The notes under the pieces: generated by a model
What the model saw: the letters and a program-made list of their open reading frames with translations, nothing else
Told to the model about the DNA's origin: nothing
Databases searched by the model: none
Assembly (NCBI RefSeq): GCF_963583255.1
Contig: NC_084803.1
Span: 15,201,428 to 15,265,427, forward strand
Source of the DNA: Pyrus communis
Taxonomy: Eukaryota; Streptophyta; Magnoliopsida; Rosales; Rosaceae
DNA: 64,000 nucleotides
Reading direction: 5' to 3'
Shown: piece after piece, positions 1 to 11,717 of the stretch
How positions within the stretch are numbered: the first letter of the stretch is position 1
Layout: every line of letters begins with the position of its first letter
Position numbers and translations under genes: made by a program

Positions 1-356
1 TGTTTCTCTCAAATGACCAGCAAAGCACTTGCCAGCCTTTCGTGTTTCATAAAGAATCCATCCAAACGAATATATATATGATTGAGTTCTCATTGCGGAT
101 TGTGCGGTGGATTTGAAATAAGGTCATGTGACGTTATTGTTTTACTTAAATTATAACACGTGAATTTTTTTTCTCATATATCTAGAAGTGTGACATATCA
201 ACCATATCGCTCACATTTATTATAACACGTAAAATAAACCACATGACTTTTATCTCAGGTGCCATAAAATTAAAGGAGAGAGAATGGGCTGGTAAATGAT
301 TGGGGGAGGCAAGGAGGCATAAGCCTGACACGGCCTGTACATTACTGTTTGCAGAT
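1..356. other. AT-rich intergenic DNA
   Basis: No gene, RNA or clear repeat is recognised here. The stretch ends at the 3-bp target duplication of the Harbinger-type element that starts at 360. Confidence 0.5.
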
Positions 357-359
357 TGA

Positions 360-1112
360 GAGCAACTCCAGCGGGAGCAACTGCTCGAGGGACAGGCTGC
401 GGAACAGGGCCTGATTGCCCGAGGGAGGAAGTCCAGTGTTGGCTGGCGAGCGAGCCCGAGTAGGCCCGAGCTCCAGGCCCGTGGATTCGTGCCGACCCGA
501 GTGCCCAAAGGCTGTCTGACGTGGGCTGATGTCAGACGCTTACTGAGTGAATCAAAGGGCCACCAGACAACTGTACGACCTCCTGAACATCGTCATGGTC
601 GTCCTTTTCTTTGTCATCGTCGGTCCTCTTCGTCCTCATCCTCGTCGGCGTCCTCCTCCTCTTTGTCTACTTTGTCATCGGATTCGAACTCGAACTCGGA
701 CTGCGACTCGTACAGCTCCAATTGCTCAGCAGTCAAAGGCTTAACTTCATTTTCCTCCACAATTTCCTCCATAGCCTTCATCCTCTCAAAGCTCACACAA
801 ATTTGCAGAGAAAATCTCCTCTTTGTATTCTTGAGAAAACGAATTGGGATTGGATTTGGGAGAGTGAATGAGATAGAGGGAGGGAGGGACGAGAGAGGAG
901 CTGCCAATTGGGATTGGATTACAAATAAAATTATTTTATATTATTTTATAAATAAATAAAATACTAATATTTTATTGCCAATTGTCAGGGCTATTCAAAT
1001 GCAACGGTGGAGATGCAAAAGGCGATTACTGTTTATTAATGGCAGTTATTGTTCCTTAGGTGGATTAAATAGTGAATAGCCTTGGGGGAGGGCTCCCACG
1101 CTGGAAGTGCTC
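360..1112. mobile_element. Non-autonomous PIF/Harbinger element (753 bp) with captured host sequence
   Basis: The element begins GAGCAACTCCAGCG and ends in the near-perfect inverse (reverse complement GAGCACTTCCAGCG). It is flanked by the 3-bp direct repeat TGA at 357-359 and 1113-1115, in keeping with the 3-bp duplications of PIF/Harbinger insertions. Its last ~190 bp run parallel to the end of the larger element at 37566-42797, sharing the phrases GGTGGAGATGCAAA and CTTACTGTTCATTA-like blocks, and its first ~180 bp match that element's other end. It carries no transposase, so it must depend on one supplied in trans. Between about 541 and 915 the match to the larger element stops and a foreign coding fragment is present. 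Confidence 0.85.
541..915 (-). pseudogene. Captured gene fragment: basic N-terminus followed by an acidic tract
   Basis: Read on the minus strand, an open frame of about 97 codons spans 907-614. It starts Ala/Pro/Ser-rich with basic residues (LPPSISFTLPNPIPIRFLK), as a chloroplast transit peptide would, and ends in a Glu/Asp-rich tail. The first codon is TTG, so the original ATG appears mutated. After the stop near 614 another frame continues with acidic residues, which suggests a frameshift in a once longer exon. The segment lies exactly where the element stops matching its larger relative, so I read it as transduplicated host exon. I cannot name the donor gene. Confidence 0.6.
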
Positions 1113-1449
1113 TGAGGGTCCAAACCCCAAAAAGAAATCAGACCTAAATTCATAAACTGAGAAAAAAAAATAGAAATAGAATTTGTGCCTTGTTAGCCAA
1201 ATTTGATGCAGGGTCTTCTTGCAGGGCGAAGCAGGTTACAATCACATGCAGGCAGTATCGGGTTGTCACCAAAAGAGGACATAAATTCAATCTCATATAT
1301 ATTATATATAGAAAATTCTTCCATACTACGTAACATTAAATACTATGAGTATTGGATGACTTGAATTGGTTTAAATTATTATTATTATTGTAGTCCCGTG
1401 AATTGAGGTTATCCAATACTCATAGCACCGAAGTGGAACTCATTATATC

Positions 1450-2005
1450 AAGGCCGTCTCTAAGATTTTGGGGGCCCTGTGAGAAATTTATAAAAGGGCT
1501 CATTCCTAAGATAGTTTTAGAAAAGTAGGACAATATATTAATGCCAGAAACTAATCGCTTAAATCAAAACAAATTTTAGCACTCACTTATTGCAAGTTTA
1601 CAAATGTCATTACTTATAAGTAAAAAGAGCTACAAATATAACATTCACTAAATGATCAGAAGCATTCAATCTTCTACAACCAAACATGAAAAAAAAAACT
1701 TCAAAACTCTAACTTTAAAGTTTCACTTGAATATATAACATTATTATATAATAAAATTGAAAAATATCTCTTTTTAGGATGTTACTATTGATACCCAAAA
1801 TATCTCATTACACTCCAAATTTTTATATTTAGAATAGAAAAAAATTACTCTTTTAAGCAGTACACAATGAGATTTTAAAGTGCTAACAAAAATAATTTTT
1901 AAATATAAAACATTATTGCATAATATTAGATGGCAAAAATTTGGGACCCCTTAAAATTTGGAGCCCTGTACAACTGCATCTTTCTCTCCCCCTCAACGCC
2001 CCCTC
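1450..2005. repeat. Probable dispersed repeat with degenerate inverted ends
   Basis: The left edge has TTTTGGGGGCCCTGTGAGAAA and the right edge has GGGACCCCTTAAAATTTGGAGCCCTG, which are roughly inverted to each other. The interior is AT-rich and non-coding. No clean target duplication was found, so the class is unassigned. Confidence 0.35.
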
Positions 2006-2010
2006 TGCGT

Positions 2011-2017
2011 TATATAT
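2011..2017 (+). promoter_or_regulatory. Putative TATA box of DUF241 copy 1
   Basis: TATATATA lies about 85 bp upstream of the ATG at 2098, a normal distance for a plant TATA box with a short leader. The assignment rests on position and sequence only. Confidence 0.4.
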
Positions 2018-2097
2018 AGAGATTTTGAGAGTTGAGGTTTTCCAATTCAGGGTTTGTTTCCAAGTGTAAAAATATTAGGGACTTTTTGCAAAAGCAA

Positions 2098-2984
2098 ATG
2101 GCGGTTTCATTGGCATCCATAGTACCTGTGAGGTCTATTAGCCTACCATCTAGGCTAAACCCTAAATCCCAAAAAAATTGAGTCAGATTTAAACAAGTTA
2201 AAGACTTCGAAATTTTCAAGTTCTCTAGTGAGTGAGGATCTTCTGGTGGGCTTGTTTGGCCTAGCAGAGTTGTACAATTGCATCGAGGAACTTGTTCTCT
2301 CTCCAGTGACCCAACAAGCACTTCGCCACCAACAGTGCAAAGCAATTGTGGAAGAAGCACTTGACGGGTCAGTTGGGTTGCTAGACTCATGTGGTAGTGC
2401 AAGAGACATTCTGTTGACAATGAAGGAACATGTCCAGAACATCCAATCCGCATTGCGCAGGAGGACTGGAGACATCGAAACTACCGTTCATTCCTGCATT
2501 TGCTTCCGCAAAAAGGCAAAGAAGAGCATTGCAAAGAGCCTCAGAGAGTTGAAGATAATGGAAACAGATCTTGGGTCATTCCATCTCTTGGATTGTGACC
2601 ACGGTGTACTAATAGTGCTTAAATTGTTAAGAGAGTTAAGTGATGTAACAATTTCCATATTTCAATACCTCTTCGTGTTTCTATCCACGCCGGTGGCTAG
2701 CACAACGGGTAGCAAATGGTCATTGGTGTCAAAGTTAATGGCGGTGAAATGTGCAGCAACAGAAAAAGGCCAAACGGTTTACAAAAGTGGGAAGTGTTGA
2801 TGTTGCTCTTTGCTCACTCCATGGAAATATCAGAAGGAGTGATGCCAAGATTGATGTGCTGGTGGTTCAGTGGAGACTAGACACACTGGATTGCAGCATA
2901 TCCAGCCTTGATGCTGGATTGGAAATATTCTTCAGATACCTATTGCAACATAGAGTGTCTCTACTTAAAGTCCTTACACCTTGA
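2098..2984 (+). pseudogene. DUF241 family gene, copy 1, broken by two frameshifts
   Basis: The ATG at 2098 opens with the DUF241 signature VRSISLPSRL, but the frame shifts at the A-run 2171-2177 and meets a stop just after. The main body is open from 2228 to 2800 in another frame and contains the family landmarks: GLAELYNCIEEL, ALDGSVGLLDSCG, ALRRRTGD, CFRKKAKKSIAKSL and KWSLVSKL. A second shift near 2760-2790 moves the last 65 residues (DVALCSLHG through LLQHRVSLLKVL) into a third frame. Pasted together, the order and length match the intact copies at 12128 and 29579. DUF241 (PF03087) proteins are plant-specific, helical and of unknown biochemical function. As sequenced this copy cannot make a full protein. 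Sequencing error in the A-runs is the main alternative. Confidence 0.8.
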
Positions 2985-5129
2985 AGCTGTATAAGTTATC
3001 TGTAAAGTCAGTCATGGCATCGACATTTACAGGATTGTACCATGTTCAAGAACCATTTTGTAAAATTGTTCCAAAATTATGGAATTCAATACGTAATATT
3101 GATTCTTGTCAGCTTATTTTGTGTTTTTTATCAGATTTGCACCAAGTATGTTCTCTATGAATATCGTAGCTTTTGGATTCTAACACTTACAATTTACAAA
3201 CAAATTAAAGTTAATTACTGAATGCAAATAATTTATTTGGTTTGTTATAATGGAATTATGTAGGTATTGTGACTTATTAGATAAAAATTGAACTTCATTA
3301 CCAGAAAATTAGATTGTCATCCTTAAATAAAATGACTTTCTTTATACAATTTTGGTGTTAAATTAAATTTTGATATAGGTCCCTAGGTACAAACATAATA
3401 ATGTACTTAACCAAAAAGGACGGAAAAATAAAATCTAAAACATTACCTGGTTTAGTAAAACCTTATAACTCATTAATCGACCTACGAAGCCAGTTAGTTC
3501 TTTTTAGTAAAACTTTGTAACTCATTTTACGTAAGGACGAAAATGTGCATGACCTTTCATTAATTAACCTACGGAGCCAATTAGCTCCTTTTAGTAAAAC
3601 TTTATAACGCATTTTACCTAAGGACGAAAATGTGCATGACCTTTAATTAATCAACATACGGAGCCAGTTAGCTCTTGATACCTGACTATCCGAATATTTT
3701 CTGAATTTGAATTCTTAATTAATATAAAAAAAATTAAACCAACGAAATGCCACAATCAATACACCAAACTCCACAAATATTGATCAAAATGCAATTTAGT
3801 TCAAAGTGATTGGACTTAAGAATATTGTCAAACCCAAAAACACTCGCCCCACTGGCACCACCCCACCCAAAAAAAAAAAAAAACCTAACGTGATGCATCC
3901 TATAAATTTGAATGATTGAGGAGTATATTTTATAGACATAGGTTTATGCCACCTATATATAATAAAAACTTTGATTCTTGCTGACTCAAGAAACCCTATG
4001 TGAATGCAAACAAGAGATAATCCACTATGCAAAAGAAAAATGCAAACATTATTGAGAGCACGTCGACTAATGAATAAGTGATTTATTCAAATATAAAGTT
4101 CTTATGGAGGTAGAATTTAGTATTAGTTTTTATTATTTCAACTCAGTATGATTAATGTGCTATTATCTTTCAAGTTTTTATTTATTAATATATAATTTAA
4201 CATTGTATTCCAGTAGGCTGTTCAAGAACTCTAGCAATGGAAGATGGAAGTATATTATGGAAATGGAGGACATGATTGCAAGTTTGTCTCTTGAAGGACT
4301 TGGTTGCAAAAAGATTAAATTTTTATCCAAGCATGTGACATTAATAATAGGATTAGACAATGGAATGAGTGCTCAACGGCTCCCTTTTAAATAATAAATA
4401 AACAAAAAGATTGAATGTATCATACTTCAACTATTCCTTTGTACACCGATAGAGAAATGGTGGTGTTTGTCGCAACAAAGCTACAGAGGATATGGACGTC
4501 AATTGTTGCAGGGTGGCATTTGATAGTTGCCACCGAAGTCAGTGGCATTTGCCTACTATTATTTAAGCGAATGAAGAAGGTAGCTAGCATCTTTTACTTA
4601 TTCCACACCATTAAACGTAGAGTGTCCTGTGCTAAAATTTCCATGGTTGCCAAGCTAAAAGGGTCAACTGTCCAGCTGAACCGTTGATCACCACATCATT
4701 TCATCGTCTGCATGACTATTAAACCTTGTGGCATGCGATCTTGTAGGTCCGCTAACGTAAAGCGAGGAGTTGAGCCCTCATCTATTCTCGAGTCACCAAG
4801 TCCACCTACAAGGAGATTATTGAGAAAAGTCAAATTGGCCTTATGGGACGGCAAAATTATACCCTTGAATTTTTTTGGACGACGTGGACCCCCCCCCCCC
4901 ATGACTTCAAATTATGCATGGTATATACTGATAAACTATAAATATTCTGCCAATACGCAGAGAATATTGGACGTATGAATATATAACACATTTTTTCTAT
5001 ATAATTAGTTGGTTTACATAAAAAATTTTTGGTTTAGTACTAATAACAGTACTCTCAACTAGCTAAAGGAAGATAAAATATCTGTATAACTATAGAAAGA
5101 AGAAATTCGTATATTTTAATTACTATATA
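2985..5129. other. Non-coding spacer with a local tandem repeat
   Basis: No credible gene is seen. Short open frames around 4155-4980 have no recognisable family. The stretch contains the 87-bp tandem repeat listed separately, a poly-A run at 3870-3884 and a poly-C run near 4890-4900. Confidence 0.4.
3453..3676. repeat. Tandem repeat, ~87-bp unit, about 2.6 copies
   Basis: The block TAGTAAAACTTTGTAACTCA...GGAGCCAATTAGCTCC is repeated with units starting at about 3453 (partial), 3505 and 3592. Units two and three differ at only a few positions, which points to fairly recent local duplication. No open frame spans it. Confidence 0.75.
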
Positions 5130-5937
5130 TGTGTTAAGCAGAGAATTAATGATGATAATTTAGGTACACTGCAAAGACAATGTACTGTGCTCCCTTAATA
5201 TTGTACTCAGAGGGAAGCTGAAATGCCTCTGTGAGTCTTCCTAACCCTTAAACAATGCCTCTGTGAGTCTTCCTAACCCTTAAACATGATAGATAACTGT
5301 GACTTGCCACCAGTTGACCCACTTAAAAAAAATAATAATAAATAAATAATATGAATAACACCAACTTAAATTAATGCATGCAGAAAACTAGCTAAAGCAG
5401 ACAACAGAAGAATCATGTCCTCAGTGGATATTAATTTTATACAAAATGAGCATGTGGTTTCTATTAAGTTTTGGTCTGATGTGCAGAATCAAAGCTTTTC
5501 CAGAATTAAGCCGCCCATTCCTAAAACTTAATTCTGCATTCGATATGCATATGCTCATTTCCTCTTTCTTTTTCTTTTTTTTTTTTTACAAACCATATTG
5601 GTTGGTTTATTTATTCTATATTGAGCACCCTCCTATGGTTTGGGAGAAAAATATCAATTTAATGACAATGATATATATATAACTTTTATGAAGGAAGAGA
5701 GAACATTTTATATAGCTTTTATCTTATCTGAGGGGATGGAGATAATATTTGTAAATTAATTTACTATTATACGTGTGAGGCAGAGTTCATGATTATTATT
5801 ATTATTTTTTTTTACAATACAATGTACAGTGCAAAGACAATGTACTGCGCTCCAGTAATGTTACACAGCAAATTAATGCATGCACAAAACCAGCTAAAGG
5901 AGACAACAAGAATCATGTCACGATGGATATATAAATG

Positions 5938-5971
<34 letters not shown>

Positions 5972-6260
5972 TACACATAAAAGGAGCACGTGATTGGTGC
6001 TCAGAATTGTAGTTTTTTTCCAGCATTAAGCTGCCGCAGCTGAAATATAATTTGTGTATTAATTTGTTTCATGCATGATAATGTAGAGCTGAGCCATCAT
6101 CAATTTCCAATGCAGGAATGTGTTGTATACATACAGAAGGATAGGAGAAACATATACTGCCTTAATGCCTCCTTGTCTCCAAGATTACACCAACACCACC
6201 ATAACGATACATACATATACAGTTCTATTTATAATTCAGTGCCACACTGCAATTCATATA
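5130..6260. repeat. Duplicated non-coding block, two local copies and a distant one
   Basis: The phrase GCAAAGACAATGTACTG followed by GCTCC occurs near 5170 and 5828, and AATTAATGCATGCA with a following AAGGAGACAACA-like string occurs near 5370 and 5870. The part from 6080 to 6260 (TTTCCAATGCAGGAATGTG, TGCCTCCTTGTCTCCAAGA, ATTCAGTGCCACACTGCAA) matches 24470-24630. A 32-bp direct repeat (TGCCTCTGTGAGTCTTCC) lies at 5221-5285. No coding frame is conserved between copies. Confidence 0.6.
5939..5969. repeat. (GT)n microsatellite
   Basis: About 15 uninterrupted GT units. The small open frame running through it, which encodes alternating Cys-Val, is an artefact of the repeat. Confidence 0.9.
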
Positions 6261-6629
6261 TAATTATACAACCTCGACCTTAATATTATGAGATTATGAT
6301 CTATTCCAAGCCTCTTCAATTATGATATATTCATGGCCTGTAATAGCAGGGGTAGCGCCCAGCTAGTGCATGAAATGTTGAACAAGCTCTATGGCTGAGT
6401 TGCCAAAAATTTAAGGGATTTTGTCGATCTTATTAATTAGTGAGACATTCTCGGCTCTTCTTCTCAGTTTATAATTTTAATTAAATTAGTCATGACCCTT
6501 TGGGTTCTCAGAAGCAAACACAGACACACTCCCGGATCAACTGCAAAATTAACTCTAGCTCGAAAACCACTGCAGACCGAGACATATGCAAATGAGAAAC
6601 ATTAATTTGTACATCAGACACGGTGTATT

Positions 6630-6970
6630 AAGGAAACATTAACTTCAGCTAGTAACCGATCCATCACATTGGTTGACACTTAAGAGGGATATGGAAATAT
6701 CAATGGTGAACTCATCGATCATCATGCATGATGTTGGGAATATGCAACATAAACAAGGGCAGAAGAGTAACGTTGTAAGGGCTGATGAAGACAATACCCG
6801 CTGTTCACGTTTCCAAGAATATGCAATGCATCACGGCAGATATAAATTATTATCAAGTATATTATGTAATACATTACTTCATCAAATATCTCATGCCCCA
6901 TTGGGACTAAAGAAAGTGTTTCATTTGTCTTTTTTGTTGGCCAAGAAGGTTGCGGGGCCCAGCATCAGAA
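6630..6970. repeat. Duplicated non-coding block shared with 25990-26370
   Basis: Shared phrases include a TTCACGTTT/TTCCAAGAA-type stretch, ATGCATCA, and AAAGTGTTT followed by GGCCAAGAAGGTTGCGGGG. Related fragments occur at 14310-14460 and 15560-15640. The partner at 25990 lies upstream of the DUF241 stub, so the block is probably a remnant of the ancestral duplicated gene unit. An open frame of 100 codons at 6673 is not conserved in the partners. Confidence 0.5.
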
Positions 6971-8139
6971 AGTAATAGGATGATGACATCCCATTAGTTA
7001 TCTGATCGATGCCCTTTCATATGTATGAAAGAAAGCTATAGGATATTGATGACATCCCTAGCTTTCTGATGCCTCTTCATGTGTATGAAAGAGCTTAGGT
7101 GAAGTCTTTAAAAGAGCTTAGGTAAAGGCTTTAAAGTTCCTCAAGCAGTGAAAAAGACGTAAATAATATAAAATTATAATAAATATAAGGTTCGATTTGT
7201 AACAAAAAAATTTAAAAATTGCAAAAACAAAGCCAAGCTTCCCCTCAATTCGCGCTGATCTAATTAACTAATAGATTTCAGTTAAAAAAGATGAACTGTA
7301 TCCAAGAATGGTTTTCCTTCTGCTACGTCAGAGGTATATATCATCAGTGTAAATGAATGATATAGGAAATCTTCAAGGGAATAGATTCTTATTTTTTTTA
7401 TTTATAAAAATAAGGATTAATTGTGGGATCCACACTACATCGAAGTTTAACGATCCAAATCGTCTATTTTTTAAGTTGCACCTTATAGATCATCTTGCAA
7501 AATATTAGCTTAATTGGAAATGTTTAAGATATCTAAATGGGTTAAAAGAAATTAATGAATACTTTGCTATATAAGAAACAATGAAATTTTATTTTGATAA
7601 CTAAATAGGCAAATGGTTTCGAACTGAATTGAATTTTTACAAAAATGATTTATGAATCGAAACTTACAAAATAAACGGTTCGGATTGTTGAAGTTCAATG
7701 TAGAGTGAACCTCACACTTAATTCCCATTTTTTGAAAAAAAATGGAGATCCCTTTGCACAAAGGGGTAAAAGAAATCATAAGTTGAATAATATGATTTAA
7801 TTCAAGCTGGTGCTACTTCCATTAGTAACGACATTTAACTCATAATATATTTAAACAGAGATTATAAACACTATTTATGAATACAACAGAAGTATTTAGA
7901 TTTAAATTTTAATAGAATAATATATATGTTAACAAACAAATGTCATTCTCACCTCAAATCTAACTTCATTCTACCTTGGGGAAAAATGATACTGGCCATT
8001 CTGAATTTTATGAGTTATCAAATGTATTCTTTTCTGAACACACAACGGGCTCTAAATAATACTCTAAATGGGATCAAATAATCAACCAAATAATTCCATA
8101 TGTACTATATAGTTATAATTAAGCATTTCTTGATGGTTC
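6971..8139. other. Non-coding spacer
   Basis: A ~55-bp imperfect direct repeat (ATGACATCCC...CATGTGTATGAAAGA) lies at 6978-7095. The rest is AT-rich, and no gene is seen. Confidence 0.4.
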
Positions 8140-8172
8140 AAAACCTAGCTAATATCGTATCGTCATTTTTAC

Positions 8173-8862
8173 TAGGAATGTAACTTAGGTGGGTTGGGCA
8201 GGTTGGAAGGTCAACCCAACCCTAACCCAACTTTTACAATTCGGGCTCGGGTTCGGGTTAGGTTTTAATCGGGTTTGGGTTGGACATGGACCGGTTCGGG
8301 TTGCTCAACTTTTTCAAAATTAAAATTCAATCCCGCAAATTGTATCCGTTATAAGGTTAAACTAAATATGAATGTTCAGCCATGCAAAATTTGAATTAAA
8401 ATACAAGAAATACCAAAGCTAGTACCAAACTACCACATTCATCCCCCTGAATTAGACGTACAATACTCAGGTAGCTAAAATAATAATCTCATTGGAATGA
8501 ACTAGGGTCAAATTTGGATCAAATGGATGACTGTGCCACAAAACATTTATGAATTCAAAGTCAGATTGTTGGCAGATTTTGGGTAGAATTCAGATCTTTG
8601 GTACATCCTTCTGGTCCATATAATTCCATATCAACTTGGAAGTAGTATGAGTTATGGGTGATCCTAACTGCTCTATGTGCCACATCAATGAACGGGTTCG
8701 GGTTGATTCGGGCGGGCAAATGATCAATCCTACCCAACCCAATCAATGAACGGGTTGAAATCGAGTTGGGTTCGGACGGATTATAACTAAAAAAAAAACC
8801 CCGCTTGTTCGGGTTTAAAGTCGGGTTGGGTTCGGGTTGACCCAACCAAAGTTGCACCCCTA
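8173..8862. mobile_element. hAT-like non-autonomous element (690 bp) with 8-bp TSD
   Basis: The element is bounded by the perfect 8-bp duplication ATTTTTAC at 8165-8172 and 8863-8870. It begins TAGGAATGTAACTT and ends AAGTTGCACCCCTA, so the terminal inverted repeats are of the TAGGGGTGCAACTT type. Subterminal regions are rich in GGGTTCGGGTTGG-type repeats in both orientations. An 8-bp duplication is diagnostic of the hAT superfamily. The paralogous site near 10455-10470 reads straight through with one ATTTTTAC, giving the empty site. No transposase is present. Confidence 0.9.
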
Positions 8863-9724
8863 ATTTTTACAATGGTATTTTATATTTTGAACTTCTTCTT
8901 AGAGCTCATTAATGATAATTTCGTTTTTAGTTTTTGATTTTTGTGTTTTGAGATAGGAGAAGTATAAGAGAAATGAGGAATGAGTTAAGGAAGAGGGAGC
9001 TATTGGGAGGGAAGAGGAAGAAATGAATGAGAATCTATGATAACTGAAACTTGTAAGTAAAAACAAATTAAAATTGTTTTTGGATATTGGATTTTGGTTT
9101 TTAGGTTCATTTTTATTTCATTCTATCGACATTTCTTTCACATTTCTTTTACCATGTTTCCTCCACCCACCTTCATTCTTCCTTTCTTTCACCTATTTTC
9201 TTCTATTTATTACCCAAAAATCAAAAAAATTAAAATTAAAAAAGAAATAATTAAGAAAAATGTAATGCTAGAGAAACCAAATTCTGTAAACTAAATAATA
9301 TGATTATTGATTATTGAATTATTAATTAAGTATCGACTAACGTTATTATGTCTTATTAGTAACTTATTATTTGGTCTGAAAATTTAGTTTAAAAATTTAA
9401 TTTCCTTAACATTATCTTTACGAAAAGACACTCAATTATGTAAAGCTAGCTCTAGGGACACTCCACGATTTACTCAATACACTGAAGATTTCAGACTAAA
9501 TGTCCTCATCATTTACCCATTCTAAATAAAGGACAAATCCAAATGAGAGATCAGGGTAAGAGCACGTATCTGTCCACTGCAAAGTTAATCTCAATAGGAA
9601 AATACTACTCCAAGTCTCCAATAATTTAATGAAATGACACAAATCAGAGAGCCAAGCAGAGATGACCACATGTCTATCTTAAAGTAAAAAAAAAATCGAT
9701 GTGAAAATTTCAAGAGGGAATCTA

Positions 9725-9938
9725 TTTTTTCTGAAAATCTTAAAGATTTTGTGATCGGGATCGTTCATCGTATATTGTGCAATCAGAAATCATTTTAAAA
9801 TTTAAAATTAAATATAAATAGTATCTAACGAAAACTGACCGATGTATAATGCACAGTCTCGTTCACGGAATTTCTAGAATTCCTAAAAAAGGAATCTAGC
9901 GGGTCCTTTTCCTATTCGCAGGATCCTTTTCCTATTTC
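9725..9938. mobile_element. Short MITE (GGATCC-ended family), copy 1
   Basis: This stretch is missing from the paralogous position in copy B (near 11370-11380). It carries the core AAATATAAATAGTATCTAACG also found at 56674-56868 and 55998-56213, and it ends near repeated GGATCCTTTTCCTATT. It is short, non-coding and partly palindromic. Confidence 0.6.
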
Positions 9939-10433
9939 AATGATTCGATGGTGAGATGACTCAAATGATAGAACCAAATAGAGGGCACCACTTGCCTTAG
10001 AGCAACACATGTCCGCGTAAGCAGCAACATACGTTTCATAAACATTTTGAGTACCTTAAACTAAGGAAAAATTTTATTTAAACCTATGCAACCTCTTTTT
10101 ACACTTAATTTAAAATTTTGAATGTTAATTTTCTATTTTACCCTATTACATAATTACTATTAAGTACAAAATGAAATTAATAATAAAACTCAAATTTATC
10201 AATAAACCCAAACACTATAATTAAACCCTACGATCATTCTTTGTTTATTCTACGTTCATTCTAACCAAAATCCTAATAGTTCTCATAGAGAAAAATAATT
10301 TTTTCTATTGATGAATGATGATTTTGAAGTTTTGAATGTAGCCACTAATGATGTTGTGGATCTTGAAGATGATTAAAACATGGTTTTTCTTCTTGTAAAG
10401 ACTATTGGTAAACTCTATTCTCGGTTTTAGATT

Positions 10434-11505
10434 AAAACCTAGCTAATATCGTATTGTCATTTTTACAATGGTATTTTTACATTTCGAACTTCTTCTTAGA
10501 GCCCATTAATAATAATTCCGTTTTTCAGTTTTTGATTTTTGTGTTTTGAGATAGGAGAAAGTATAAGAGAAATGAGGTGAGTTAAGGAACAGGGAGTTAT
10601 TGGGAGGGAAGAGGAAGAAATGAATGAGAATCTATGATAAGTGATAACTGAAACTTGTAAGTAAAAACAAATTAAAATTGTTTCTGGAATTTGGTTTTGG
10701 TTCATTTTATTTCATTCTGTCGACATTTCCTTCACATTTCTTTTACCATGCTTCCTCCACCCACCTTCCTTCTTCCTTTCTTTCACCTATTTTCTTCTAT
10801 TTGTTACCCAAAAAACAAAAAACAAAAAACAAAAACAAAAAAAGAAATAATTATAAAAAAAAGGTAATGCTACAGGAATCAAATTTTATAAATTAAATAA
10901 TATAATTATTAATGATTGAATTATTAATTAAGTGTCAATTAACGTACTTATGTATAATTGATGATCTATTGTTTGATCTGAAAATTTAGTTTAAAATTTT
11001 GATTTCCTTAACATTATCTTTATAAACAACACTCAATTATGTAAAGCTAGCTCTAGGTTACATTCCACAATTTACTAAATACACTGAAGATTTCATACTC
11101 ATCATGCACCCATAATTCTAAATAAAGGATAAATCCAAATGAGAGATCAAGGTAAGAGCACGTACCTGTCCACTGCATAGTTAATTTCAATAGGAAAATA
11201 CTACTCCAAGTCTCCAATCATTTAATGAAATGACAGAAATCAGAGAGCCATGCAGAGATGACCATCTGTCTGTCCTAAAGTTAAAAAAAAATCGATGTGA
11301 AACCCTAAGAAACATCAATAATTTGGTGAGATGACACAAATCTCTTACAAAGTTAAAATTTCAAGAGGAAATCTAATTGAATGATTCGATGGTGAGATGA
11401 CTCAAATGAGAGAACCAAACAGAGGACACCACTTGTCTTTGAGCAACACATGTCCACGTAAGCAGCAACATACGTTTCATAAACATTTTGAGTACCTTAA
11501 ACTAA
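10434..11505. repeat. Segmental duplication, copy B
   Basis: This is the partner of 8140-10064. It preserves the uninterrupted site into which the hAT-like element inserted in copy A. It leads into the flank of DUF241 copy 2. Confidence 0.85.
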
Positions 11506-11717
11506 ATTAAAATAAAATATACATTACAAATTTAAACAGAGACATGAATACTACAAATCATTCGTGCGCACAATTTAATACTAGCTACAATATTATGATG
11601 TTGATCTTGGCATTCTAACCACCATGAATAGTACGTGGTGTGTGTAATATGTTACATTTCTTAATCCCTATAGATCTGGATCTCAATCTCTTTGTTAAGC
11701 ATTTTGTTTAATACAAT

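Larger units (their letters stand above)
8140..10064. repeat. Segmental duplication, copy A (with two later insertions)
   Basis: The sequence from AAACCTAGCTAATATCGTAT to ACGTTTCATAAACATTTTGA runs parallel to copy B at 10434-11505. Copy A is longer because it gained a 690-bp hAT-like element at 8173-8862 and a ~210-bp MITE at about 9725-9938. It has no coding content. Parts of it also resemble the region upstream of DUF241 copy 3 (15630-15900), so it belongs to the upstream flank of the duplicated gene unit. Confidence 0.85.

Noticed and set aside
4155..4978. Cluster of short open frames that might be exons
   Set aside because: No family motif, no convincing splice pattern and no conservation with other copies in the window.
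5789..5980. Small Cys-Val repeat protein
   Set aside because: It is a translated (GT)n microsatellite.
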